Source: Gemmatimonadota bacterium
GTDB lineage: Bacteria; Gemmatimonadota; Gemmatimonadetes; Gemmatimonadales; Gemmatimonadaceae
Assembly (NCBI GenBank): GCA_026387915.1
Contig: JAPLKS010000009.1
Span: 1 to 64,000, forward strand
Length of the DNA stretch: 64,000 bases
Direction of reading: 5' to 3'
The position numbers were made by a program, and so were the translations under genes. Each line of letters opens with the position of its first letter. Position 1 is the first letter of the stretch. Shown here in pieces: positions 26,555-35,450 of this stretch. A model generated the notes under the pieces. That model did not search any database, was not told where the DNA came from, and worked only from the letters and a program-made list of their open reading frames with translations.

Positions 26555-27778
26555 ATGGATGACAGCGTTTATTTCTCTGAGCAGCACCTCGCCGTACGCG
26601 ATATGGTGCGCTCGTTCGCCCGCGAAGAAGTCGCACCCGTTGCCGCACGCTTTGACGAGAGCCAGGAGTTCCCCTGGGAGAACGTCCGAAAAATGGGCGA
26701 ACTCGGCCTTCTCGGCATTCCGTGGTCCGAAGAACTCGGCGGCGCGGGGCTCGACATTACGAGCTTCATGATCGCCATCGAGGAGCTCGCGCGCGTCTGC
26801 GCGTCGCACTCGATCACGATTAGCGCGCACACCACGCTTGGCACCTCGCCTATCGTCAACTTCGGCAATGACGCGCAGCGGAAGCGCTACGTGCCGCTTC
26901 TGGCCTCCGGCAAAGTGCTCGGCGGCTTCGGACTCACAGAGCCCGGCGCTGGCAGTGATGCCGGCGGAACGCGCACCACCGCGGTCAAGAAGGGGCATCA
27001 TTACCTGCTGAACGGTTCCAAGCGATTCATCACGCACGCCGGAGTCGGCGAGATTTTTGTGGTGACCGCCGTGACGGATCCGACCAAAGGCACGAAAGGG
27101 ATCAGCTCGTTCATCCTGACCAAGGAAACGTGCGACCTCGCAGCCGCGCGCGAGGTCGGAGTGGGACACGACAGTTCACTCCCCGTGTTGTCGGGCTTTA
27201 CCTCGGGGCGCAAGGAAGACAAACTCGGCTGGCGTGCGTCCGACACACGTGAACTGATTTTTGACGACGTCGAAGTGCCCGAAGAAAATCTGCTCGGTAT
27301 TGAAGGGCAGGGGTTCATCAACTTTATGCGCACGCTCGATACGGGGCGCATTGGCATCGCCGCCCTTTCGCTCGGCATTGCGCAGGGTGCGTTTGATCTC
27401 GCGCTCCGCTACGCCGCCACACGGAAGCAGTTTGGACAGGCGATCATCGAGTTTCAAGGGTTGCAGTTCCAGCTCTCCGATCTTGCAACGGAACTCGAAG
27501 CCGCGCGCCATCTCACGTACCATGCCGCCTGGCTCGCGCAGACCGGACGTCCGTACGGCAAGGAAGCGGCCATGGCCAAGCTGTACGCTTCCGAGCTGGC
27601 CATGCGCACCACCATCAAGGCCATTCAGGTGCACGGCGGCTACGGCTACACCAAGGATTACCCGGTGGAGCGAATGATGCGCGACGCCAAGATTGGCGAG
27701 ATCGGCGAGGGAACCTCCGAGATTCAGCGCATCGTCATTGCCCGTCATCTCCTCAAAGAGCTCGGCTCGGTTCTGTAG
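26555..27778 (+). CDS. Acyl-CoA dehydrogenase
   Basis: 407 residues with the three-domain acyl-CoA dehydrogenase layout: N-terminal helical domain ([12 protein letters not shown]), beta domain with the FAD/substrate signature ([19 protein letters not shown]), and C-terminal helices ending with the FAD-binding motif [20 protein letters not shown] and a predicted catalytic Glu in IGEGTSEIQ. An extended loop (about 190-215, rich in Ser/Gly) makes it slightly longer than the usual 380 residues. It catalyses alpha,beta-dehydrogenation of acyl-CoA with ETF as acceptor. The substrate chain type is not clear. Confidence 0.92.
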   Translation: MDDSVYFSEQHLAVRDMVRSFAREEVAPVAARFDESQEFPWENVRKMGELGLLGIPWSEELGGAGLDITSFMIAIEELARVCASHSITISAHTTLGTSPIVNFGNDAQRKRYVPLLASGKVLGGFGLTEPGAGSDAGGTRTTAVKKGHHYLLNGSKRFITHAGVGEIFVVTAVTDPTKGTKGISSFILTKETCDLAAAREVGVGHDSSLPVLSGFTSGRKEDKLGWRASDTRELIFDDVEVPEENLLGIEGQGFINFMRTLDTGRIGIAALSLGIAQGAFDLALRYAATRKQFGQAIIEFQGLQFQLSDLATELEAARHLTYHAAWLAQTGRPYGKEAAMAKLYASELAMRTTIKAIQVHGGYGYTKDYPVERMMRDAKIGEIGEGTSEIQRIVIARHLLKELGSVL

Positions 27779-28311
27779 CACCGGCCCTTGATTTGCGCCC
27801 TGCCGCGCGACGGAAGTCGTTGCGCGGCAGTAGTATGCCGCCGTTCCATCGCAGCACAATTGGCCCCACAGGCCATTGCGAATACGCCCGTCACTCCGTT
27901 AGCTCTCAGGGTCGCCTTGTGCGACAAATGGAGCCCCCCGGCGCATCCTGACCCGGCTGTGACGTGGGGAGCCAGCATGAACAAAACGGCCAGCCGGAGC
28001 ACCATCGGTTGGAAAGACGGTTTGTTCGCTTCCTTCTCGTGCCGCCTGACGAATCGACAGGATGCCAATCGCATTTGATCGCACGACGCGCCACACCAGA
28101 CCGGTCACTCCGCATCTCGCGGCGGTTCACCGGGTGGACGCATCGTGTCCGATCACGAGCGAGCAGGGAAGCCCGTGTCTTCCGGTTCTGCGGCAGGCCC
28201 GCCGCGCAGTACGCGCAGCGAGCCGGCTGCCTGCCCCTCACGTTCCCAACTCCTGGATGATCGCGCCGGCGTTTGCCGGGTCGGGCCGCGCGATGCTCCA
28301 GTTGGTGTTTG
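27779..28311. other. Intergenic region without a supported gene
   Basis: This 533-bp gap separates the acyl-CoA dehydrogenase and RNase genes. Frames here are short and unlike any family; a minus-strand frame with a hydrophobic start near 28008 lacks a ribosome-binding site and runs antisense into the dehydrogenase. A hairpin at 27800-27830 lies just after the dehydrogenase stop. The rest probably contains the RNase promoter and leader, but I recognise no -10/-35 pair. Confidence 0.5.
27800..27830 (+). terminator. Hairpin downstream of acyl-CoA dehydrogenase
   Basis: CTGCCGCGCGAC (27800-27811) pairs with GTCG plus GCGCGGCAG (27816-27830) with a small bulge and a GGAA loop. No T run follows, so it may be a stabilising 3' hairpin rather than an intrinsic terminator. 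Confidence 0.4.
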
Positions 28312-29949
28312 ATGAAGCGAGAGATTCTGATCAGCGCCACGCAGCGCGAAATCCGCGTGGCTATTCTCGAGGACGACCAACTCGTTGAGTTGGCGGTTGA
28401 ACGCCCCGAAGCGCGCCGCATGGTCGGCGACATCTATTGGGGAAAGGTCGACGCCGTGTTGCCGGGTATTCAGGCAGCGTTTGTTGATATCGGAACGGAA
28501 AAAAGCGCCTTCCTCCACTCGTCCGACCTCGTCTTCGATGAAGATGAAGATGACGACGACGATGATGAAGACGATGATGCCGACGACGCCGATGACACCG
28601 AAGGCGCCGACGAGCAACCCGAGAACGCCGAAGCCGCCGCCAAAGCCGAAGCGCCTGCGCCGCGTAAGCCGCGTGGCCGCGGCCGTCGTCCGCGCAAAGA
28701 GCCGCCCCAGATTCAGGATGTCCTGAAGCGCGGGCAGTCCATCATTGTGCAGGTCTCCAAGGAGCCCATCTCCACCAAGGGGCCGCGCGTCACCGCGCAG
28801 GTCTCGCTGGCGGGGCGCTTCGTGGTGTACATGCCGGCCGCGTCGCGCGTCGGCGTCAGCCGTAAGATCGGCGAACGCGCCGAGCGTCAGCGCCTGCGCG
28901 AGCAGGTGCAGAAGATCCTCCCCAAGAACTCCGGCGGCATCATTGTACGCACCGTCGGCGAAGATGTCACCCCCGAGACGTTTGAGCGCGAGATCACCAC
29001 GCTCATCAGTCAGTGGAAGCGCATCGAGAAGAAGACCAAGTTCGTGGGCTCGCCGCCTAAGCTGTTGCATCGCGAGACGTCGCTCACCCGCGGCATCATT
29101 CGCGACCTGTTCAGCACCAAGGTCGACAAGCTCACCGTAGACTCCAAACAGGTCTACAACGAAATCACCGAGTACCTCAATGCCATCGCGCCAGAGTTGC
29201 AGGATCGCGTGGTGCTCTACGAGGAACAGGTGCCGCTGTTCGACAAAGCGGAGGTCGAAACCGAAATTCGCGACCTCTTTAAGCGCCGCTGTGATCTGCC
29301 AAGCGGTGGCTACCTGATCATTGAGCCAACCGAAGCGCTCGTTTCTATCGACGTCAACTCGGGACGCTACACGGGCAAGAAGGATCCGGAAAAGACGAGC
29401 CTGCGCACGAATGTCGAGGCGGCGCGCGAAGTGGCACGCCAACTGCGACTGCGAGACGTGGGTGGCATTATCGTCTGCGACTTTATTGACATGGACACCA
29501 AGGGCAATCGCGACAAGGTGCTGCAGGAGCTGCGCACGCACCTCGGTCGCGATCGTGCCCGCACCAAAGCCTTCGCGGTCAGTGACCTTGGGTTGATTGA
29601 GATGACGCGCCAGCGCGTGCGACAGAGCCATCTCCAGCAGATGACCGAGTCGTGCCCCATTTGCAACGGCACGGGTCGCGTCTTTACGCCCGAGACGATC
29701 GTGCGCCGCATGGAGCGGTCGGTACGCCGCATTGCCGTGGAAGGGCGCAAGGACAGCCTCGTCGTCAAGCTGCACCCCGATACCGCGATGTATGTGCTCG
29801 AAAACGAGCGTGACCTCATCAAGAAGCTCGAGAAGGGCCTCGGCTTCACCCTTGAGATGCGCGACGATCCGCTCCTTCGCCCCGACGAGTTCAAGCTGGT
29901 CGTCAAGGGCGCCGGCCGCGACGTCACACAGCAGTACGCGGTGGCATAA
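28312..29949 (+). CDS. rng: Ribonuclease G/E with acidic/basic insert in the S1 domain
   Basis: 545 residues starting MKREILISATQREIR. The core is a standard RNase E/G: S1 RNA-binding domain, catalytic aspartates in LVSIDVNSG and VCDFIDMD, and the Zn-link CPICNGTG. Length is near RNase G plus an insert; the long C-terminal scaffold of RNase E is absent. Between two S1 strands (about 60-125) there is a run of about 25 mostly Asp/Glu residues followed by an Ala/Pro/Lys/Arg-rich stretch (RKPRGRGRRPRKE). It processes rRNA and decays mRNA. The start was moved from an upstream ATG because homology begins here; no strong ribosome-binding site is visible. Confidence 0.92.
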   Translation: MKREILISATQREIRVAILEDDQLVELAVERPEARRMVGDIYWGKVDAVLPGIQAAFVDIGTEKSAFLHSSDLVFDEDEDDDDDDEDDDADDADDTEGADEQPENAEAAAKAEAPAPRKPRGRGRRPRKEPPQIQDVLKRGQSIIVQVSKEPISTKGPRVTAQVSLAGRFVVYMPAASRVGVSRKIGERAERQRLREQVQKILPKNSGGIIVRTVGEDVTPETFEREITTLISQWKRIEKKTKFVGSPPKLLHRETSLTRGIIRDLFSTKVDKLTVDSKQVYNEITEYLNAIAPELQDRVVLYEEQVPLFDKAEVETEIRDLFKRRCDLPSGGYLIIEPTEALVSIDVNSGRYTGKKDPEKTSLRTNVEAAREVARQLRLRDVGGIIVCDFIDMDTKGNRDKVLQELRTHLGRDRARTKAFAVSDLGLIEMTRQRVRQSHLQQMTESCPICNGTGRVFTPETIVRRMERSVRRIAVEGRKDSLVVKLHPDTAMYVLENERDLIKKLEKGLGFTLEMRDDPLLRPDEFKLVVKGAGRDVTQQYAVA

Positions 29950-30006
29950 CCTTCAGTGCTTCGCTCGTCACGGTGTGCGTGGCGCGTCGGTGTACAGGAA
30001 GACAAA

Positions 30007-30039
30007 AGCGCCGGAGTGGCCACTCGCCACTCCGGCGCT
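30007..30039. terminator. Bidirectional terminator hairpin between rng and the SPFH gene
   Basis: A perfect 14-bp stem (AGCGCCGGAGTGGC at 30007-30020 with its complement at 30026-30039) closes a CACTC loop. On the minus strand it is followed by TTTTGTC, so it best serves the SPFH gene ending at 30059; it also lies 58 bp after the rng stop. Confidence 0.8.
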
Positions 30040-30058
30040 CTGTTATCTCGAGCGTTCG

Positions 30059-31330
30059 CTAGTCTTTCTTGGCGCCCAGCCCCGCTTGCTGCACCATCTG
30101 CGCCGCGAGCACGGTCTGGATAACTGTCGCGACGTTCGATGCGGTTGACCCCGCCGCTCCGCCGTCCTCGCCACCGGAGATCGTGATCATCTTCGCCTGC
30201 GCCAGCGCGGCTGCAATCTGCGGCGCGATGAGCGGCAGCATCTCAATCTGGCGGTACCGGAAATAGCTCTCGCCGCCGGCCTTGATCGCTTCATTCACCT
30301 TCTGAATGCTCTCGGCGTTGGCCGATGCAATGGTTTTAATCTTGATCGCTTCGGCGTCCGCACTCGCCGAGGCTTCAATGCGCACACGCTCGGCGTCGGC
30401 GCGGGCCTGCGCGATCTGCGTGGCTTCGAGTTCCGCCACGCGCTGAATGCCCATGGCCTCTTGGCGTTTGGCTTCCGCCTGTGCAACCAGCGCGGCGTTC
30501 GACGCTTTGGTTTGTTCGAGTTCACGATTCTTGTCGGAGATCACGCGCTCGGCTTCGAGCTGCGCTTCCTTCGCGCGACGCGACTGCTGCGCCGACACAA
30601 TATCCGCATTGGCCTGCGCCTCAGCGGCCGACATGCGGCGACGCGCCTCCGCGACTTCCGACTGCACCACCTTGATGTTGAGCGAGTTGAAGATGAGCCC
30701 AAGGTCGGTCAGCTCGCGCGAGCACGCCTTGCGAATGATGACAGCCAACGGATCGTCGTCGTCCTCGAGTTCGTCGTGCCCAACGGTGAGAGCGGTATGC
30801 TCCACCACGCGAACGACTGGCAGTGGGGCCGGCTCGCCGCCCGGAAATGAGCGCGTGGCCGCCTTGGCAGAAAAGAGTTGGTCGTGCGTGAGCAGGTTCA
30901 CCGCGCGACGCCCCGAGCTGGAGAGCAAATCGGTGAGCGTGCTGAGCTGATCATCCGTCGATTTCGAAAAGAATCGATTGGCGGCGGTCTTGATGAGCGT
31001 GTCCGTGTCGCCGACCGAAACGATCGCGCTCGCGAGCACGCGCACCTTGATCGGCTGCGGCTGGCCGTTATCGGCGACATCAGCCGTTTGATCGGTGATG
31101 TCGAGGTCCACGTTGATCACCTTGCTCGAGATCGTCGTGCCCGTGGTGAGGAGCGGGATTTCTTTAGACTTGCCCGGCCCGCGGTACATCACGGTTCCGC
31201 CGTTGAGCCAACTGACAATGCGGATGGTGCCCGCGTCCACGTTGCGAAGAAAGCTGGCGACGATGGCAGGAATGGCGACGAACACGCCAATGAGCACAAA
31301 CCCAATGAGTAAAACGGGACTGAGATTCAT
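30059..31330 (-). CDS. SPFH/flotillin-like membrane protein
   Basis: 423 residues from the ATG at 31330: N-terminal membrane helix (LSPVLLIGFVLIGVFVAIPAI), a band-7/SPFH domain (about 35-220), then a long Ala/Glu-rich coiled coil (about 225-350, with EARRRMSAAEAQANADI and repeated EA/QA heptads) and a Gly/Ala C-terminal tail, as in flotillins that scaffold membrane microdomains. An ATG 39 bp upstream would add 13 residues. It lies just downstream of an NfeD-like membrane protein gene, the usual partner of flotillins in bacteria. Confidence 0.88.
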   Translation of the reverse strand: MNLSPVLLIGFVLIGVFVAIPAIVASFLRNVDAGTIRIVSWLNGGTVMYRGPGKSKEIPLLTTGTTISSKVINVDLDITDQTADVADNGQPQPIKVRVLASAIVSVGDTDTLIKTAANRFFSKSTDDQLSTLTDLLSSSGRRAVNLLTHDQLFSAKAATRSFPGGEPAPLPVVRVVEHTALTVGHDELEDDDDPLAVIIRKACSRELTDLGLIFNSLNIKVVQSEVAEARRRMSAAEAQANADIVSAQQSRRAKEAQLEAERVISDKNRELEQTKASNAALVAQAEAKRQEAMGIQRVAELEATQIAQARADAERVRIEASASADAEAIKIKTIASANAESIQKVNEAIKAGGESYFRYRQIEMLPLIAPQIAAALAQAKMITISGGEDGGAAGSTASNVATVIQTVLAAQMVQQAGLGAKKD

Positions 31331-31375
31331 GGGAGGAGAGGGGGAGTGGGAAGCAATGCAGAGCAACAATTGCGA

Positions 31376-32137
31376 TCAGCGAACGATCGACACCACACAA
31401 CGGCCGCGCGCGGTATCGACTTCTTCAATACGCACCATCTCGCCGGCCCGAACGCGCCGCGCTTCTCCGCGGTCATCCGCGCGAAGTGATGCGAGCACCT
31501 GCACCACCTGACCGTCAACATCCACCGCGATGAGCCCCTGACCGTTCGCGTCAAAACCTGTGACCGCCATGGCCGTGTCGGTCAGCGCACTCTCGAGCGT
31601 GAGTGCAGGGTTAGAGGCAAAGCGGAAGAGAAAGTTCCAGAACGGGCCCACGAGCAGGAGTTCGAACAGCACGCCGCCAGCCACGGCCGCTGCGAGGACG
31701 GCGATCGGCCCCACCACGGGAATCGCACCGAGCAGGCCACGCAGGATGATGCCAGTGGTGCCGAAGCCCACGAGCACGCTGAACCAGAGGCGCGGCGAGA
31801 GCAGGGCGCCGAGTCGATCGCTGAGCTTGGACTGGGCCGAGGCGACCAGCTGTGCTGCGCCGGAGGCGAGGTCGTGTCCTCCGTGGGCGCCGTCAGGGGC
31901 GCCAGCGTGCCCGCTGCTGGCCGAATGGGCGACGTGCCCACCCGGAGGGCCTCCGTGGCCGTGCAGAGCCCCAGAATGGCCGGAGGGACCGACGTGGCCG
32001 GTATGGCCGGCATGCCCGCTATGGCCGGTGTGTCCACCGTGCGAACCGGTAGCACCGGCCCTCGCTGCGACGCCGCCAAGCGCCATCAGGCCGAGTCCCG
32101 CGGTACCGAGAATTAGGCTGCCAGTATAGAGATCCAT
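31376..32137 (-). CDS. NfeD/YuaF-like membrane protein with Gly/His-rich loop
   Basis: 253 residues: a short N-terminal membrane helix, then a Gly/His-rich low-complexity segment (about 31-90) with repeats of GHxGH and HGGH, then two further hydrophobic helices (about 115-170) and a C-terminal beta domain (about 185-253, VDVDGQVVQVLASL and MVRIEEVDTARGRCVVSI) of the OB-fold kind found in NfeD proteins. It precedes the flotillin-like gene on the same strand, 45 bp away (or 6 bp if the longer flotillin start is used). The His-rich loop could bind metal; that is a guess. Confidence 0.75.
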   Translation of the reverse strand: MDLYTGSLILGTAGLGLMALGGVAARAGATGSHGGHTGHSGHAGHTGHVGPSGHSGALHGHGGPPGGHVAHSASSGHAGAPDGAHGGHDLASGAAQLVASAQSKLSDRLGALLSPRLWFSVLVGFGTTGIILRGLLGAIPVVGPIAVLAAAVAGGVLFELLLVGPFWNFLFRFASNPALTLESALTDTAMAVTGFDANGQGLIAVDVDGQVVQVLASLRADDRGEARRVRAGEMVRIEEVDTARGRCVVSIVR

Positions 32138-32256
32138 TGCGCGACGGCCGGGATAGGAAGCGGCCGCCCCTCCGCACGGAAGTGAAGATGCCCGTGGGCA
32201 CGGAATGCCGCCAGCGGGGCCTCGAAAGGCGACGCACGATTTATTGGCGCTACCGC

Positions 32257-32285
32257 TTGACCTCCAACCTCCAATCAGCTATAAT
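32257..32285 (+). promoter_or_regulatory. Sigma-70-type promoter of rplU-rpmA
   Basis: TTGACC (32257-32262) and TATAAT (32280-32285) are separated by 17 bp, a near-perfect match to the housekeeping consensus. The predicted start is around 32292, about 35 bp before the rplU ATG. It is the clearest vegetative promoter in the window. Confidence 0.85.
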
Positions 32286-32325
32286 CTTAGGCTCGCGATT
32301 AACTCATCTGGAACAGAGTCGCCAC

Positions 32326-32643
32326 ATGGCATACGCAATCATCAAAACCGGCGGGAAGCAGTATCGTGCTGAGCCGGGCAAGACGCTCCGGGTCGCCACC
32401 TTGCTGGGTGACGCCGGTACGAAAGTCGAGTTCAACGAGGTGCTGCTCGGTTCCGACGGGCGCACCGTGAAGGCTGGCGTGCCGATGCTCGCGGGGGCCA
32501 AGGTCACCGCTGAGATCGTCAAGCATGGACTCGGCGACAAAATCGTCGTGTTCAAGTTTCGTCGGCGTAAGAACTACGCCAAGAAGCAGGGCCACCGTCA
32601 GGCTTTCACTGAAATCCGCATCAACGACATCACGCTCGGCTGA
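32326..32643 (+). CDS. rplU: 50S ribosomal protein L21
   Basis: 105 residues, [19 protein letters not shown] to the end, matching the universal L21 start and length (about 103). It contains the conserved [19 protein letters not shown]-binding segment and ends RINDITLG. It binds 23S rRNA domains of the large subunit. The upstream in-frame extension to 32137 is rejected because the promoter lies inside it. rpmA follows 26 bp downstream, the usual order. Confidence 0.97.
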   Translation: MAYAIIKTGGKQYRAEPGKTLRVATLLGDAGTKVEFNEVLLGSDGRTVKAGVPMLAGAKVTAEIVKHGLGDKIVVFKFRRRKNYAKKQGHRQAFTEIRINDITLG

Positions 32644-32669
32644 CGCCGGCTGTTTTTTGAGAGGGTAAC

Positions 32670-32954
32670 ATGGCACATAAAAAGGGCGTTGGTTCCTCCC
32701 GTAACGGGCGCGATTCCAACCCGCAGTATCGCGGGATCAAGAAGTTTGGCGGCGAGCAGGTGCGCGCCGGCAACATCATCCTGCGTCAGTGCGGTACCAA
32801 GTGGCACCCGGGCACGAACGTCGGCCTTGGCACGGACTACACGATTTTCGCCCTGATCGACGGGCACGTGAAGTTCGAGCACAAGAACAAGCGCCGCTAC
32901 AAGGTGTCGGTTGTGCCGCTCGTACCGCGCGAGCCGATGGCTGCGACCGCCTAA
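32670..32954 (+). CDS. rpmA: 50S ribosomal protein L27
   Basis: 94 residues, [20 protein letters not shown], with the conserved RNGRDS and [11 protein letters not shown] segments. The N-terminal tail reaches the peptidyl-transferase centre in known ribosomes. No N-terminal pre-sequence of the Firmicutes type is present. A strong terminator follows 26 bp after the stop. Confidence 0.97.
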   Translation: MAHKKGVGSSRNGRDSNPQYRGIKKFGGEQVRAGNIILRQCGTKWHPGTNVGLGTDYTIFALIDGHVKFEHKNKRRYKVSVVPLVPREPMAATA

Positions 32955-32980
32955 CGATCGCTTTTTCTGCGAACGTGTGA

Positions 32981-33018
32981 ACGGCTCGACCTCAATGGTC
33001 GAGCCGTTTTTCGTTTTG
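32981..33018 (+). terminator. Intrinsic terminator of rplU-rpmA
   Basis: A perfect 11-bp stem (ACGGCTCGACC with GGTCGAGCCGT) closes a TCAAT loop and is followed by TTTTTCGTTTT. It is a textbook rho-independent terminator. Confidence 0.93.
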
Positions 33019-33110
33019 TCGGTACCGAGCGGTGCGCCTCAGCTGCCCCGTGCCGAAACCTTGGGTACGTGCGCCGCGTAAGGAGCACGGGACCTATCCC
33101 AGGGGAAACC

Positions 33111-33464
33111 ATGAGTGTCTGGTCGATGCTGTCCGCCGAGCTGAAGAACGCCGGTCGGGCCGCGCAGGGTGCGTTGGACGAGGGCAAGGTGCGGCTTGAG
33201 CTGTTTCGCATTGGACAACTCTGCGACAAAGCGGCGCGCGACCTTGGCTACGCGGTTCATCGAGCGCATCGCGAGGGGCGTACGATGGAGCCGGAGCTGT
33301 TCGCTCGATTGGCGGACGCGTTGAGCACGCACGAGGATGAACTCAAGCGGCTAGAGGCCGATTTGGCCGCGCAGTCGGCGGCGACCTCGGGTGCCGCACC
33401 TGACTCCGCGCCCAACCCTCAGTCCGCTGGCGATCCCCCGGCCAAAGGCGGACCGGCCTCCTGA
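33111..33464 (+). CDS. Hypothetical helical protein, 117 aa
   Basis: Starts MSVWSMLSAELKNAGRAAQG with an AGGGG ribosome-binding site directly upstream. The first 85 residues are rich in Ala, Leu, Glu and Arg and look alpha-helical or coiled (ELKNAGRAAQGALDEGKVRLELFRIGQL, LSTHEDELKRLEADLAAQ), followed by an Ala/Pro/Ser-rich tail. No signal peptide or membrane segment is seen. It belongs to no family I recognise. It sits alone between the ribosomal terminator and the cupredoxin-like gene. Confidence 0.65.
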   Translation: MSVWSMLSAELKNAGRAAQGALDEGKVRLELFRIGQLCDKAARDLGYAVHRAHREGRTMEPELFARLADALSTHEDELKRLEADLAAQSAATSGAAPDSAPNPQSAGDPPAKGGPAS

Positions 33465-33573
33465 TGGGCCTTCCGAAAATCCTCCGAAGAAAGGGGGAAT
33501 TTCGGATTGCACTTTTTGTTTTCCCCCTCCATTCTAGGGTCAGTCTGTCATCCCCCCAGAGCGAGGAGGCCTG

Positions 33574-34092
33574 ATGTTCGGTCGCGGAGTGGTGCGCGCA
33601 GTGCTCATGACGGTCGCGGTTCTCGGGCCGTTGGCCGTGAGCGCCCAGAACGCCCCCACGGAAAAAGTGCAGTACGTGCGCGTGGTTGGGGCCGACTATC
33701 AGTTCACGGCTCCCACGTCGATTACTGAAGGGATCGTCACCTTCCATCTGCTGAACTCAGGCGCCGACGTGCACCAGATGTCGGTGATGGAAATTGGGAT
33801 CGGTCATACCGTCAAGGAATTCTACGACGCCATGCACGCCAAGGGTGTGCCGCCGGCGTGGGCCGTGACGGTTGGGTCGACGTCGATCATCCAAAAGCAA
33901 ACGGAAACGTTTCTGACGCTCCGTCTCCCGCCTGGCAAGTTCGTGCTGGCCTGCCTGATTCCGGCGAGCGATGGTCGCTCCCATACGGAAAAGGGGATGT
34001 ATCAGGCGATGAACGTGACTCCGCTTGCTCCCGCGAAACCGACGGCCCCCGCGGCTTCGGCGGCCCCAGCGGCTCCGGCGAAAAAGCCGTAG
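33574..34092 (+). CDS. Secreted cupredoxin-like protein
   Basis: 172 residues with a signal peptide (ending near AVSAQ), then a beta-sandwich with candidate type-1 copper ligands in order: His in ADVHQMSVME, Cys in FVLACLIP, His in GRSHTEKGM and a following Met (KGM or YQAM). The spacing Cys-loop-His-Met fits the plastocyanin/azurin pattern. The C-terminus is a Pro/Ala-rich tail ending AKKP. It could be a periplasmic copper protein or electron carrier; metal binding is predicted, not shown. Confidence 0.75.
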   Translation: MFGRGVVRAVLMTVAVLGPLAVSAQNAPTEKVQYVRVVGADYQFTAPTSITEGIVTFHLLNSGADVHQMSVMEIGIGHTVKEFYDAMHAKGVPPAWAVTVGSTSIIQKQTETFLTLRLPPGKFVLACLIPASDGRSHTEKGMYQAMNVTPLAPAKPTAPAASAAPAAPAKKP

Positions 34093-34116
34093 CGGTCGCC
34101 GGCGGTTCGGCGGCGG

Positions 34117-34806
34117 CTAACGGGGGAAGAGTGTTCGGGCGAGGGCGACGTCGTCGGTGCACAGCGCATCGACGCCGAGCGCCGCGAGTGCCGACATGGC
34201 GGCCGCATCGTTGACCGTCCACGCCACGATGCGCGCGCCCAATGCGTGCGCGTCGTGGACGAGGGTTTGGTCAATCATCTCCCATTGTTGCCAGAGGTCG
34301 CGCGCGTGCACGCTGGTCAGTCCAGCGAGCGGTTGCACGTGGTAACTCACCTCCAGCACCCCGCGCGGGAGCGGTGCCGCGAGTCGTTCCGCTTCGGCCA
34401 CCTGACGGTGGTCGAATGCGTGCACGGCATGACGGGGGGCGCCGCCCGCGAGTAGCGCACACGCCGCTGCGGTCGTGCCGGCGCCTTTGAGTTCGCAGTA
34501 GACGTTGAGGGTGCTCCCAACAGCGTCCAACACGTCCTGCAAGCGTGGAATGGGCTCGCCTCTCACTCGGAACCGGGAGACCTCGCCCCACGAGAGTTCG
34601 TGGAGAGCTTTGCCCATAAGCGCCGGTTCCGGAGCCTCACGCGGGATCGCATCGTGGTGGACGACCAACACGCCGTCGGTCGTGAGATGCACGTCAAGCT
34701 CAACACCGTCAGCGCCAAGTAGCTGCGCCCGCCGGAACGCCGCGAGGGTGTTTTCGGGCGCTTCACGGGAGGCGCCACGATGGGCGATGATTTCGGGCGC
34801 ACGCAC
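34117..34806 (-). CDS. Glycerophosphodiester phosphodiesterase
   Basis: 229 residues from a GTG start. Family motifs: IAHRGASREAPENT (catalytic His and Arg/Glu), GVELDVHLTTDGVLVVHHD (metal-binding Glu/Asp and second His), YCELKG and the C-terminal VNDAAAM...GVDALCTDD. It has no signal peptide, so it is a cytoplasmic GDPD of the UgpQ type, hydrolysing glycerophosphodiesters to glycerol-3-phosphate and an alcohol. It is convergent with the cupredoxin-like gene and divergent from the ECF sigma gene. Confidence 0.93.
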   Translation of the reverse strand: MRAPEIIAHRGASREAPENTLAAFRRAQLLGADGVELDVHLTTDGVLVVHHDAIPREAPEPALMGKALHELSWGEVSRFRVRGEPIPRLQDVLDAVGSTLNVYCELKGAGTTAAACALLAGGAPRHAVHAFDHRQVAEAERLAAPLPRGVLEVSYHVQPLAGLTSVHARDLWQQWEMIDQTLVHDAHALGARIVAWTVNDAAAMSALAALGVDALCTDDVALARTLFPR

Positions 34807-34892
34807 GGCTGGCTCCGGGTCCGAGAACTGAGTGGCGGGGTAACCACTCTATATTAACGCCGTTCCCCCAGCGGCGTCTCATTTTTGAACCA

Positions 34893-35450
34893 ATGCGAGT
34901 GCCGACAACGCAGGACGACGCGGCACTCGACGCCGCGCTGATCGAACGATGGAAACTAGGCGACCAGCGGGCGGCGACCGAGATCGTAACTCGGCACGCG
35001 CCAGCGCTCGCCCGTTTTGCTGCGAGTTCTGGGGAGCGTGACGGGATTGATGAGCTGGTGCAGGACACGTTTGTGCGGGCGTTCAACGCGCTCGATGCGT
35101 TTCGCGCCGACAGTTCGCTCCGGACATGGCTCTTTACGATTCTGCGGCGTCTGGTGCTGGATCGGCAACGAGCCGAGCGTCGTCATGGTGGAGCCGTGGA
35201 GTTAGCGGAGGACCACGCCGTGCAGGGCTACAACGCGCTCGACGCACTCGTGGCTGACGAGACGGCGGCGCGGGTGCGGCAGGCGGTACAACGGCTTTCG
35301 ACGATGCAACGAGAAGTGTTTGTGTTGCGAGTCACTGAGGGGTTGGTGTACGCCGAAATCGCGAAAACGCTCGACAGCACCGAAGGGGCGTGCCGAGTGC
35401 ATTATCACAATGCGATGCGGGCAGTGAAGGAGTTTCTCAATGATGCATGA
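34893..35450 (+). CDS. ECF-family RNA polymerase sigma factor
   Basis: 185 residues with sigma region 2 (DELVQDTFVRAFNALDAF, followed by LRTWLFTILRRLVLDRQR) and region 4 (LSTMQREVFVLRVTEGLVYAEIAKTLDSTEGACRVHYHNAMRAV). The gene overlaps the next one, which encodes a membrane anti-sigma factor, so its activity is likely controlled by envelope signals. The operon continues into two Spy-like periplasmic protein genes, its probable targets along with itself. Confidence 0.93.
   Translation: MRVPTTQDDAALDAALIERWKLGDQRAATEIVTRHAPALARFAASSGERDGIDELVQDTFVRAFNALDAFRADSSLRTWLFTILRRLVLDRQRAERRHGGAVELAEDHAVQGYNALDALVADETAARVRQAVQRLSTMQREVFVLRVTEGLVYAEIAKTLDSTEGACRVHYHNAMRAVKEFLNDA

Noticed and set aside
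27745-28074. Short minus-strand frame with a signal-like stretch
   Set aside because: No ribosome-binding site and overlaps the end of the acyl-CoA dehydrogenase; not recognised.
28153-29775. A 540-residue antisense frame opposite rng
   Set aside because: No family resemblance and its composition mirrors the RNase gene, which is a clear known protein.
34117-34806. GDPD as a secreted lipase of the same cluster as the ECF operon
   Set aside because: No signal peptide and divergent orientation; it is an ordinary cytoplasmic GDPD.
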